From the NCBI GenBank assembly GCA_023248615.1, contig JAHFEI010000024.1, positions 1-13,360 on the forward strand: a stretch of DNA of 13,360 nucleotides, given 5' to 3'. Below, piece by piece: positions 5,508 to 11,541 of this stretch (positions within the stretch are counted from its first letter, which is position 1; every line of letters starts with the position of its first letter). A program made the position numbers and the translations under genes. Source of the stretch: Nitrospinales bacterium (GTDB lineage: Bacteria; Nitrospinota_A; UBA7883; JACRGQ01). Below the pieces are notes generated by a model. It worked only from the letters and a program-made list of their open reading frames with translations. It searched no databases and was not told the origin of the DNA.

Positions 5508-7262
5508 TCAACGGGAAAAATATTTTTTCAACTCTTCCTTCGGGATGGTAAATGCTATCGGCCTGCCATGCGGACAGGTATACGGCAGTTCCGCCGACGC
5601 CAGTTCCTGCGCCAAATCCCGCATTTCGCCAAGCCCCAGCTCGTCCCCCGCCTTTATCGCCGCGCGGCAAGCTATGCGTGATATGCAATCCGCAAGCACA
5701 TCCTTGAAATCCTCATCCCGGTTGCTTCCAAGCGTTTCTGCGATATCCAGCGCTATTTGCCGGTAGTCTTTCCCCACCAGCACCGCCGGAACCTGGCGGA
5801 TTATAAAATCAGACTGCCCAAACTCCTCCAGTTCCCATCCGAGCGATGAAAACGTTTTTATATGGCTACGCAACATGTCCGACTTTTTTGGGTCGGCGCT
5901 CACAGTGACCGGCACCAAAAGCCCCTGCCGCTCAATGGAAGAGGAAAGGTAGCGTTTCATCAGCCGCTCGAACAACACCCGCTCGTGTACCGTATGCTGG
6001 TCCATTATCACAAGGCGTTCCCCTTCCTCGAACATGATGAAGGTCTTGAACACCTGCCCCACCGCAACGGCGCTTTGGGAAAGCCTGCCGTGCGCCGAGT
6101 GGAGCTTTAACTGCTCCATCGGCACGGCGGCGGGGGGACGCCACAACTCAAAGGCGCGCGCAAATGCCTCCCGGTTTTCAGGCGGGACTCCCTCTCCGGG
6201 AGGCGTGGGAAATGGGCGAAAATTTCTGGCATCCTGGCGCGCCACCGGCACGACAGGGGAAGCAGAGGAGGATTTGCCGAACGCTTTCCGGATTCCCCTT
6301 ACAATTGCGTCCGCCACCTTTGATGGGTCGGCAAGGCGCACCTCCGCTTTTGCGGGATGCACGTTCACGTCCACAACGGCGACAGGCAACTCCAGGTTAA
6401 GGAAGACCACAGGTTTCCTTCCGCGTGGCACAAGGTCGTCGAACGCCCGCAACACGGCAGAGCGCACCAGCGCGTCTTTTACCGGGCGGCGGTTGATGAA
6501 AAAGTACTGGTCTATCGCCGATGCGCGGTGGAAATGCGGCTTCCCGGCGAGCCCGTTAACTTTCATGTCGAAATCGGCGTAGTTTATCTCCACCAGGTTA
6601 TCCGCGTAGTCCGCCCCGAAAACCTGCCTCACCCTTTCCAACAGCGTGGCGGCGGGCGGCAGTTCCATCACCCGCTTGCCGTCCTTTATAAAATTAAACC
6701 GCACCATCGGCGCGGCAAGCGCCGCCTGCACCACGCGGGAGGTAATATGCCCCATCTCGGTAGCCTCGGAACGCGAAAATTTCCTTCGCGCCGGTGTGTT
6801 GTAAAAAAGGTTTTCCACCAGCACTTCCGTCCCTTGGAGCGCGGGCGCATCCTGCACCTTCAGCGTCTCCCCGCCTTCCACCACTATCATGCGGCCTGTT
6901 TTCTCCCCCCGCCTGCAAGAAGATAGCGTAAGCCTGCTGACGGACGCTATGGAGGGAAGCGCCTCCCCGCGGAAACCGTAGGTGCCTATACCAAAGATGT
7001 CATCCAGGCTCCCTATCTTGCTGGTGCCGTGCCGGGCAACCGCCAGCTCTATCTCCCCTGCCGCTATCCCATCGCCGTTATCCTTTATCCGGATGCGGCG
7101 GCGCTTGAGCGACACCTCCACCTCTATCAGCGAGCTTTTTGCATCGAGCGCGTTCTCCACCAACTCCTTGACCACCGATGCAGGCCGCTCGACGACCTCA
7201 CCGGCGGCTATCTGGGAAGCCAGCTCCGGAGACAGGATTTTTATTCGCGCCAAACTGTCCAT
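5508..7262 (-). CDS. mutL: DNA mismatch repair protein MutL, endonuclease type
   Basis: 584 residues. MutL couples mismatch recognition by MutS to strand incision and excision. N-terminal GHKL ATPase: I-A-A-G-E-V-V-E-R-P (18-27), V-E-N-A-L-D-A with catalytic Glu/Asn (about 35-41), DNGDGI (61-66), GTYGFRGEAL (93-102), N-T-P-A-R-R-K-F (155-162). A variable linker (about 330-395) precedes the C-terminal domain, which has the endonuclease motif D-Q-H-T-V-H-E-x4-E (421-432), A-C-R-A-A-I-K (531-537) and CPHGRP (563-568). QGLLVP (446-451) fits a beta-clamp-binding motif. This is therefore the nicking type of MutL, not the E. coli MutH-dependent type. Start choice: ATG at 7262 gives the family start M-x-x-x-x-R-I-K-I-L; the frame is open for 76 more codons, but that part overlaps the divergent gene. 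No Shine-Dalgarno is seen. Confidence 0.97.
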   Translation of the reverse strand: MDSLARIKILSPELASQIAAGEVVERPASVVKELVENALDAKSSLIEVEVSLKRRRIRIKDNGDGIAAGEIELAVARHGTSKIGSLDDIFGIGTYGFRGEALPSIASVSRLTLSSCRRGEKTGRMIVVEGGETLKVQDAPALQGTEVLVENLFYNTPARRKFSRSEATEMGHITSRVVQAALAAPMVRFNFIKDGKRVMELPPAATLLERVRQVFGADYADNLVEINYADFDMKVNGLAGKPHFHRASAIDQYFFINRRPVKDALVRSAVLRAFDDLVPRGRKPVVFLNLELPVAVVDVNVHPAKAEVRLADPSKVADAIVRGIRKAFGKSSSASPVVPVARQDARNFRPFPTPPGEGVPPENREAFARAFELWRPPAAVPMEQLKLHSAHGRLSQSAVAVGQVFKTFIMFEEGERLVIMDQHTVHERVLFERLMKRYLSSSIERQGLLVPVTVSADPKKSDMLRSHIKTFSSLGWELEEFGQSDFIIRQVPAVLVGKDYRQIALDIAETLGSNRDEDFKDVLADCISRIACRAAIKAGDELGLGEMRDLAQELASAELPYTCPHGRPIAFTIPKEELKKYFSR

Positions 7263-7271
7263 AGTACGGAT

Positions 7272-7300
7272 AAAATATCCCCCATGGCTCCCAAACGCAA
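7272..7300 (-). promoter_or_regulatory. Candidate mutL promoter
   Basis: On the minus strand TTGCGT (7300-7295) and TATTTT (7277-7272) are separated by 17 nt; the -10 ends 9 nt before the mutL ATG. An overlapping alternative, TTTTAT, ends 7 nt before it. With no Shine-Dalgarno between, initiation near the ATG would give a leaderless or nearly leaderless message. The -35 match is weak. Confidence 0.35.
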
Positions 7301-7314
7301 CAACATCATCAGGC

Positions 7315-7345
7315 GCGACAAAACCATCCATGACAGTAATATAAA
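7315..7345 (+). promoter_or_regulatory. Candidate promoter of the Hda-like gene
   Basis: TATAAA (7340-7345, five of six) ends 9 nt before the ATG at 7355; GCGACA (7315-7320) is the best -35 but lies 19 nt away and matches only the GACA part. The two divergent promoters share the 92 bp between mutL and this gene. Weak evidence, mostly from the -10 and the lack of a ribosome-binding site. Confidence 0.28.
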
Positions 7346-7354
7346 CCATACCGC

Positions 7355-8104
7355 ATGACTGGCGCAAGCAAATTCTTTCCTCCGGCCAAAAAACAGGCGA
7401 CGCTTCCCCTCGCCCTTCCGGAAGAAAAGCTCTATTCGCTTGAGCGTTTTTACTGCGGTAGCGAAAACAGGCTGGCGCTGGATACAGCAAAAGCCTTCAT
7501 CTCGAGCAGGATGCACAACGTGCTGGTGATTGCCGGCAAGCCGAAAAGCGGAAAAAGCCACCTACTGAAAGGCATCTATCACGGCTGGCGCGGCAAAAAA
7601 AAGGCCGCCTTCATAGACCTCAAGACGCTAACAAAAGCGGACTCAAAATCTGTCGGCGCAACTTTCCGGCTGGCGGCGGAAGCGGGGTTGGTCTGCATAG
7701 ACGACCTAGACGACCACGCGGTAAACAAAAAAACTCTCGATAACATCTTCTTCCTCTTCAACTCCCTGGTGAACAACAACGCCTGCCTGGCGGTGGCAAT
7801 GAAAACATCACCTGCCAAATGCCCACAGCTTCCGGACTACCTCTCATCACGCCTTTTGTCCGGCATGGTAATAACCCTTAAAAAACCGGATGAGACGGAA
7901 AAAAAACGGATACTGGTGAAAATCGCCGCCGACAAGAGCATCACCCTCACCCCAAACGCCGCACAGTACATACTGGAGCACAGCTCCCGCTCGGTGGGAG
8001 ACCTTTTGACGTTTATTGACCAATTGGAAAGTAATTTAACGCCGGAGCAAAAGCGAATCGGTTTACAATTGCTCAAGCGCGTGATAAATTCAATATCGGT
8101 ATGA
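7355..8104 (+). CDS. Hda-like DnaA-family AAA+ ATPase with clamp-binding motif
   Basis: 249 residues. Near the N-terminus Q-A-T-L-P-L (14-19) resembles the Q-L-x-L-P-L beta-clamp motif at the start of Hda, followed by a DnaA/Hda-like segment R-F-Y-C-G-S-E-N. Walker A GKPKSGKS (61-68), Walker B L-V-C-I-D-D-L-D (112-119), a sensor-1-like A-M-K-T-S-P (148-153), L-P-D-Y-L-S-S-R-L (159-167, the arginine-box region of DnaA) and S-R-S-V-G-D-L (211-217, sensor-2 region). The C-terminal DnaA DNA-binding domain IV is absent. In E. coli, Hda with the DNA-loaded clamp stimulates ATP hydrolysis by DnaA after initiation; the same role is inferred here. It lies divergent from mutL and overlaps the next gene by ATGA (8101-8104), implying translational coupling. 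No Shine-Dalgarno precedes the ATG. It could also be a generic DnaA-like regulator; the clamp motif favours Hda. Confidence 0.8.
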   Translation: MTGASKFFPPAKKQATLPLALPEEKLYSLERFYCGSENRLALDTAKAFISSRMHNVLVIAGKPKSGKSHLLKGIYHGWRGKKKAAFIDLKTLTKADSKSVGATFRLAAEAGLVCIDDLDDHAVNKKTLDNIFFLFNSLVNNNACLAVAMKTSPAKCPQLPDYLSSRLLSGMVITLKKPDETEKKRILVKIAADKSITLTPNAAQYILEHSSRSVGDLLTFIDQLESNLTPEQKRIGLQLLKRVINSISV

Positions 8105-8502
8105 CACATCGAAAAGGCAGGGGACAGGGTAGCGGGACAGACCGGTGGATATCGGAGATAGACTGCCCCTCCTGCGGGTGCCCCAACCGCCCGCGTGACC
8201 GCCGGTGCATGTATTGCCGCGAGGAGTTGCATGCCGGTTCGGCCTCGTTCAGGATTGCGCTTTCACCTTACATCACGAACCTGAGAAAATTCTTCAACCC
8301 CGTCCCGGATTCCAAAAGCGGAAGCCCCATCTGGAAGATAGCGCTCTCCGTGCTTTTATCCTCCGCGTTGCTCGCCATAGGCGTTACGTTCATCATGAAG
8401 GGAATGCACCAGCCAGGCTACTTCAACTGGATGGTCGCCGCGCTCTTGGTTATCTACGGCGTTGCGGCGCTTAGAAACGCCTACATTTCCACCCACAAGT
8501 AA
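8101..8502 (+). CDS. Zinc-ribbon membrane protein of unknown function
   Basis: 133 residues, not recognised as a named family. A basic N-terminus (T-H-R-K-G-R-G) is followed by a zinc-ribbon: C-P-S-C at 22-25 and C-M-Y-C at 36-39, with N-R-P-R-D-R-R between. Two hydrophobic segments follow (about 78-98 and 107-125), separated by a short G-M-H-Q-P-G-Y-F-N-W loop; the tail is short and polar. The topology suggests a membrane hairpin with a cytosolic zinc knuckle. The start overlaps the stop of the Hda-like gene (ATGA) and has no ribosome-binding site of its own, so it should be made by re-initiation and in proportion to that protein. The pairing could mean a membrane tether or partner, but that is inference. 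The C-x2-C-x10-C-x2-C arrangement resembles generic zinc-ribbon domains found at the head of many membrane proteins. Confidence 0.72.
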   Translation: MTHRKGRGQGSGTDRWISEIDCPSCGCPNRPRDRRCMYCREELHAGSASFRIALSPYITNLRKFFNPVPDSKSGSPIWKIALSVLLSSALLAIGVTFIMKGMHQPGYFNWMVAALLVIYGVAALRNAYISTHK

Positions 8503-8522
8503 CAGCCTGTCTTCCTCCCCTC

Positions 8523-8537
8523 GCAAGGAGACCTTGC
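8523..8537. terminator. Weak hairpin after the zinc-ribbon gene
   Basis: A perfect 6-bp stem GCAAGG / CCTTGC with an AGA loop lies 20 nt after the zinc-ribbon stop codon. There is no T-run after it on either strand, so it is a poor intrinsic terminator. It may still stop readthrough between the two convergent genes or act as a 3'-end stabiliser. Confidence 0.3.
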
Positions 8538-8598
8538 ATAACCATCTTTCGTACGATACAAAACGGTGTCACTCCGGCCAAGCGAAGCGCGAATATGG

Positions 8599-9138
8599 CT
8601 ACTTAATGAACAGGTAAAAGCCGTTCACAAAATAGATAAGGCCGAACGCGCCTATCGCCAGCCCCAAAAGCCACACAGGCTTTTTCTTCAATAGCCCCGC
8701 GATGGACGACAAGAGTATCGCTATCTGCAGGAATATCACCGCAAGGCCGAATGCCTGCGAATGCTTTTGCGATTCGTCCCGCACACTTTCCAGCCGCTTG
8801 GCCTCCGCCTGTATCCCGGATTTTTCCTTGTCGTAGGTCTCTATCTTCTTGGAGTACTCTTCCACCTTCTTTGTGTACACGTCCGCCACGGCCTGCGATG
8901 ATTTTCCCGTAAGGCCGACAAGCTCCATCTGCAACTTCTCCCGCTGGATGGCATACAGGTTGGATTTTACGCTCTTTGCCTGGAAGAATGCCCACTGGTC
9001 GGAAGCCTGCGATTGGCTCATGACCGCCCGTGTGGAATAACCGCCGCCCTTAAAGGTGGAAAGCGTGGCGCAAACGGCCAGTATCACCGTGGACAACGCG
9101 AGGTAATTTAACCAAGGGTCTTTTTTCTCTTCTGCCAT
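8599..9138 (-). CDS. DUF4337-type membrane protein
   Basis: 179 residues. The opening K-D-P-W-L-N-Y-L-A-L-S-T-V-I-L-A-V followed by A-T-L-S-T-F-K-G-G-G-Y and S-Q-A-S-D-Q-W-A-F-F-Q-A-K-S-V-K resembles the DUF4337 family (recognised by eye). Layout: TM1 about 11-28, a periplasmic or cytosolic coiled-coil rich in Lys/Glu (about 85-126), then two TM helices (130-149, 154-176). Members are widespread small membrane proteins without a known function. The ATG at 9138 has a GAGGAG ribosome-binding site 3 nt upstream (GAGG at 5), so the start is firm. It lies alone, convergent with the zinc-ribbon gene and divergent from the tRNA. Confidence 0.85.
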   Translation of the reverse strand: MAEEKKDPWLNYLALSTVILAVCATLSTFKGGGYSTRAVMSQSQASDQWAFFQAKSVKSNLYAIQREKLQMELVGLTGKSSQAVADVYTKKVEEYSKKIETYDKEKSGIQAEAKRLESVRDESQKHSQAFGLAVIFLQIAILLSSIAGLLKKKPVWLLGLAIGAFGLIYFVNGFYLFIK

Positions 9139-9293
9139 ATGCTCCTCTTATATATCAAAGTATGCGCGCCGAATTTGCACAATATGTTGATCGGCTTTTC
9201 CGGATGGTTATTGTACGACATCCCCCGTTTTTAATGAACCCCGATTTGCTTTTGGTGATGTATCACACCCCGTGCAGTCACACTTAAATGGTG

Positions 9294-9322
9294 ATGGCAA
9301 TGTCATTGGTACGTTGTATTAT
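9294..9322 (+). promoter_or_regulatory. Candidate promoter of tRNA-Ser
   Basis: ATGGCA (9294-9299, four of six) and TATTAT (9317-9322, five of six) are 17 nt apart. The -10 ends 7 nt before the mature 5' end of the tRNA, so the leader would be very short or absent. An 11-nt palindrome CAATG-T-CATTG (9298-9308) overlaps the end of the -35 and the spacer; it may be chance. Confidence 0.4.
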
Positions 9323-9329
9323 AGACAGC

Positions 9330-9415
9330 GGAGGGGTGGCCGAGTGGTTTAAGGCGGCGGTCTTGAAAACCGTTGAACGCAAGTTCCGGGGGTTCGAATC
9401 CCTTCCCCTCCGCCA
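9330..9415 (+). tRNA. tRNA-Ser (anticodon UGA), CCA encoded
   Basis: Acceptor stem GGAGGGG (9330-9336) pairs with CCCCTCC (9405-9411), then G73 and an encoded CCA. T8, a D-arm GCC-GAGTGGTTTAA-GGC, anticodon loop CTTGAAA with TGA, and the long variable arm typical of serine tRNAs are all present. The T-arm GGGGG-TTCGAAT-CCCTT contains two G-U pairs. The tRNA reads UCA and other UCN codons by wobble. It stands alone between convergently and divergently placed genes. Assignment is very secure; the T-arm wobble pairs are unremarkable. Confidence 0.97.
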
Positions 9416-9424
9416 AAAAAATAT

Positions 9425-9450
9425 GCTTCCCTTTCGGGAAGCTTCTTTAT
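9425..9450 (+). terminator. Intrinsic terminator of tRNA-Ser
   Basis: A perfect 7-bp stem GCTTCCC (9425-9431) / GGGAAGC (9436-9442) with a TTTC loop, followed by TTCTTTAT. It starts 10 nt after the CCA end, as expected for a single-tRNA transcript. The T-run is interrupted, so efficiency may be moderate. Confidence 0.75.
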
Positions 9451-9467
9451 CTTGCGGCTGATGCGAA

Positions 9468-9530
9468 AAGGGATTCGAAGCGAGTGCGCAGCGTGAGCGA
9501 TAAGCGATCGCATACCGCCATGGATGGCGG
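9468..9530 (+). repeat. Inverted T-arm copy and palindrome downstream of tRNA-Ser
   Basis: AAGGGATTCGAA at 9468-9479 is the exact reverse complement of TTCGAATCCCTT in the tRNA T-arm (9393-9404). It is followed by GCGATCGC (9504-9511) and a 16-nt inverted repeat CCGCCAT-GG-ATGGCGG (9515-9530). No coding frame in 9443-9606 looks real. The stretch looks like remnant repeat or attachment-site sequence next to a tRNA, but no integrase is in the window. Confidence 0.5.
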
Positions 9531-9606
9531 GATAGCGTACGGGGCGGCTGGTTCTACAGCGCGTAACAATTTTCGGCGAAAGCCAAAAAGTTATGGCTCT
9601 CCCGGC

Positions 9607-11133
9607 TTATGCCCTTGGCTTGGCCAGCCTTTTCGGCGGCTTCGCTGACGCTATCTGGCGGCGTGGTGGCGCGGCATGCAAGGCTCCCGGCGTGACCGAT
9701 GCACTTCCGCCATCATCCGATGATGCCAGGCCTACAAGCTCGGAAAGCGCCATGGAAGTTGTGTGCATAGCTCCCGCCTGTGTATTCAATTCCTCGCTGG
9801 CGGATGCGGATTCTTCCGCCGTAGCCGCATTTTGCTGTGTAACCTGGTCTAATTGGGCCACGGCCTGGGTTACTTGTTGCACCCCCTGGGCTTGCTCGTT
9901 TGATGCGCCGGTAATTTCCGCGATGAGGGCGGCTATTTTCTGGGTGCCCTGTTCGATGGCGTTCAGGTCCGATGTGGCTCTTTTCACGATTTCCGACCCA
10001 TGCTCGGTGTTCCTCATGGCGCTCTCAATAAGCGTGGCAGTATCCCTGGATGCGGCGGCGGAGCGTTGTGAGAGGTTGCGCACCTCTTCCGCCACTACGG
10101 CAAACCCCTTGCCATGCTCACCGGCGCGGGCCGCTTCCACTGCGGCATTCAGCGCCAGCAGGTTTGTCTGGAAGGCTATTTCCTCTATCACTTTTATTAT
10201 CTTGGATATTTCGCCGGAAGACTGTTTTATGGAATCCATTGCCGTAACCATTTCGGACATGGAGCGCGCGCCGGAGGAAACCATCTTTTTGTTGTCTTCC
10301 ATCATGGTGTTTGCCGCAGTGGCATTCTCCGCATTTTTGCCAACCATTGCGGATATCTCCTCAAGCGAGGCGGAAGTTTCTTCCAGCGATGCCGCCTGCT
10401 CTGTCGCCCCTTCGGCAAGGGCCTGGCTGGCCGATGAAATCTCGCCGGATGCGGCGCTTACCTGGCTCGCCCCGGCTACCAGGTTGTTGGTTATTACCGT
10501 CAGGCGTTTGCGCACGTCCATCGCTATGTAAGTGGCCACGCCAAGCCCCAGGATAAGGCCGAGAATCCCGGAAATGATGCCCATCGTTTTGCTCGTTTGG
10601 CTGGAGCTTTTCAGCCCGGCTATGGATTCCGCAAAATCCTTGTTCACCTCTACGACGAACCCTTCAAGCGATTTGGTCATCTCATCCGATATCGGGTCGA
10701 ACTCTTTCATCAGCTTGTTTCCCTCGGCGGGGCCGGATTTGATGTAGACTGCGGACATTTTTTGCCCGAAGTCGTAGAATTTTCCGAAGCTGGCGTTTAT
10801 GGCGTTGAGCTTTGCTTCCGAGGGGGTGCCAGCGAAAAGCTTTTTCAATTTGTCGCCGTTTTCCCGGAACGCCTTGGCCTGTTCTGCCGCAAGTTTTAGC
10901 CCGTCATCGAACCCTGTTGCACCTCTCGTGGCGGAGATGTCGGTAAGGTACTGTTGCACCTGCACCACGTTGAGTTTCATGTCGTCCGCCAGTTCGCGCC
11001 TTTCTGCCGCCACATCGAGCCTTTGGATCTCGGCTATTTCCTTGTACGACTGGTACACCTTTATTGCGCTTAGCGCCACAACAAGTATCAGTAGCGACGC
11101 AAAACCCAGATATATTTTCTTTATCACGTTCAT
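9607..11133 (-). CDS. Methyl-accepting chemotaxis protein, four-helix-bundle-like sensor, HAMP reduced or absent
   Basis: 508 residues. Transmembrane chemoreceptor that would control CheA through CheW. TM1 about 8-24; a periplasmic helical domain (25-183), probably a four-helix bundle of unknown ligand; TM2 about 184-203; a signalling coiled coil whose hairpin tip carries E-I-A-F-Q-T-N-L-L-A-L-N-A-A-V-E-A-A-R-A-G-E (318-339) and G-K-G-F-A-V-V-A-E-E-V-R. Likely methylation regions: A-T-E-Q-A-A-S-L-E-E-T-S (243-254) and A-T-A-E-E-S-A-S-A-S-E-E (437-448). A full HAMP domain is not visible by eye: TM2 runs through a short M-D-V-R-K-R-L-T-V-I segment straight into the signalling helix. The basic Pro/Ala tail (about 488-508) lacks the CheR/CheB-tethering pentapeptide. 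The ATG is preceded by a G-rich tract (G8, then TAGGGTA) in place of a standard ribosome-binding site. Confidence 0.96.
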   Translation of the reverse strand: MNVIKKIYLGFASLLILVVALSAIKVYQSYKEIAEIQRLDVAAERRELADDMKLNVVQVQQYLTDISATRGATGFDDGLKLAAEQAKAFRENGDKLKKLFAGTPSEAKLNAINASFGKFYDFGQKMSAVYIKSGPAEGNKLMKEFDPISDEMTKSLEGFVVEVNKDFAESIAGLKSSSQTSKTMGIISGILGLILGLGVATYIAMDVRKRLTVITNNLVAGASQVSAASGEISSASQALAEGATEQAASLEETSASLEEISAMVGKNAENATAANTMMEDNKKMVSSGARSMSEMVTAMDSIKQSSGEISKIIKVIEEIAFQTNLLALNAAVEAARAGEHGKGFAVVAEEVRNLSQRSAAASRDTATLIESAMRNTEHGSEIVKRATSDLNAIEQGTQKIAALIAEITGASNEQAQGVQQVTQAVAQLDQVTQQNAATAEESASASEELNTQAGAMHTTSMALSELVGLASSDDGGSASVTPGALHAAPPRRQIASAKPPKRLAKPRA

Positions 11134-11140
11134 TACCCTA

Positions 11141-11148
11141 CCCCCCCC
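11141..11148 (-). repeat. Homopolymeric G8 tract just before the chemoreceptor start
   Basis: On the minus strand eight Gs are followed by TAGGGTA and then the ATG. The tract takes the place of the Shine-Dalgarno. Length change by slipped-strand pairing would alter the strength and spacing of ribosome binding. It lies in the 5' leader, not in the coding frame. Confidence 0.7.
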
Positions 11149-11231
11149 AAAAACTTTCCAGCCCTGTTATCGCACCTTGGAAATGCGCCCACCAAAACGT
11201 ACCGTTGCCGTGCCTGCCCGCACGGGGAGAG

Positions 11232-11258
11232 CTATCTGCCCAAAGCTCCAGCCCTTTA
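11232..11258 (-). promoter_or_regulatory. Sigma-28 (FliA)-type promoter of the chemoreceptor gene
   Basis: On the minus strand TAAA (11258-11255), a spacer of exactly 15 nt, and GCAGATAG (11239-11232) match the enterobacterial sigma-28 pattern TAAA-N15-GCCGATAA: all four bases of the -35 core and six of eight in the -10. It lies about 100 bp upstream of the ATG. Chemoreceptor genes are a usual target of the flagellar sigma factor. Confidence 0.6.
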
Positions 11259-11412
11259 GCGATGATACGCCTTATATATCGAAAAGGGAACATGTAGTCT
11301 TGGAATTATCTGGATTGCTTACGGTGGTAATGTAAAAAAGCGCGAAAAAGGCCAATCTGATATCTTGGCACAGTGTCCCAGTGACGGCTTTACACAAAGA
11401 TCAATATGTTTC

Positions 11413-11481
11413 GGTAGCGACGGACTTCAGTCGGTCTTGCGCCCGCCGGGGCGCAACAACAGGATAAATCCCGTTGCCACC
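11413..11481. repeat. Folded multi-hairpin intergenic element
   Basis: GGTAGCGACGG (11413-11423) can pair with CCGTTGCCACC (11471-11481) with one mismatch and one wobble. Inside lie a second, competing hairpin GACGGACT-TC-AGTCGGTC (11419-11436, one mismatch) and a perfect 8-bp hairpin TTGCGCCC-GCCG-GGGCGCAA (11437-11456); a small GGAT/ATCC stem sits at 11462-11471. The nested palindromes resemble REP-like or MITE repeats, or a structured RNA. No second copy is in the window. Confidence 0.6.
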
Positions 11482-11541
11482 ACAGCCCGTTGAAGCATGT
11501 TCTGTATTGTAAAGGAAATACCGGGACACTACACTAGGCGG

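Larger units (their letters stand above)
11134..11541. other. 408-bp non-coding region between the chemoreceptor gene and mnmA
   Basis: No convincing gene. Contents from left to right: a G8 tract (11141-11148, minus strand) next to the chemoreceptor start; a 6-bp hairpin CCGTGC / GCACGG (11208-11225) in its presumed leader; a sigma-28-like promoter (11232-11258, minus); an A/T-richer stretch at 11261-11400 with no clear feature except an 8-bp inverted repeat arm (11372-11379); a folded element at 11413-11481; and the second repeat arm (11523-11530). I found no convincing sigma-70 promoter for mnmA; TTGGCA at 11365-11370 and a weak -10-like TTTACA are only suggestive. Confidence 0.6.

Noticed and set aside
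7263..7490. 76-codon upstream extension of mutL
   Set aside because: It overlaps the divergent Hda-like gene and does not resemble MutL; the ATG at 7262 gives the family N-terminus.
9254..9269. GTGAT-GT-ATCAC palindrome as a CRP/FNR site
   Set aside because: The spacing between half-sites (2 nt, or 4 nt for GTGA/TCAC) fits neither CRP (6) nor FNR (4 with TTGAT); probably chance.
9504..9511. GCGATCGC octamer, as in cyanobacterial HIP1
   Set aside because: I saw only one copy in 13 kb; HIP1 genomes carry many.
9373..9648. 91-codon plus-strand frame starting inside tRNA-Ser
   Set aside because: It begins in the tRNA, runs through its terminator and the palindromes, and ends in the antisense of the chemoreceptor gene; there is no ribosome-binding site.
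11366..11381. Sigma-54-like TTGGCAC on the plus strand before mnmA
   Set aside because: The -12 element lacks the required GC dinucleotide at the right distance (reads TCCCA in place of TTGCA).
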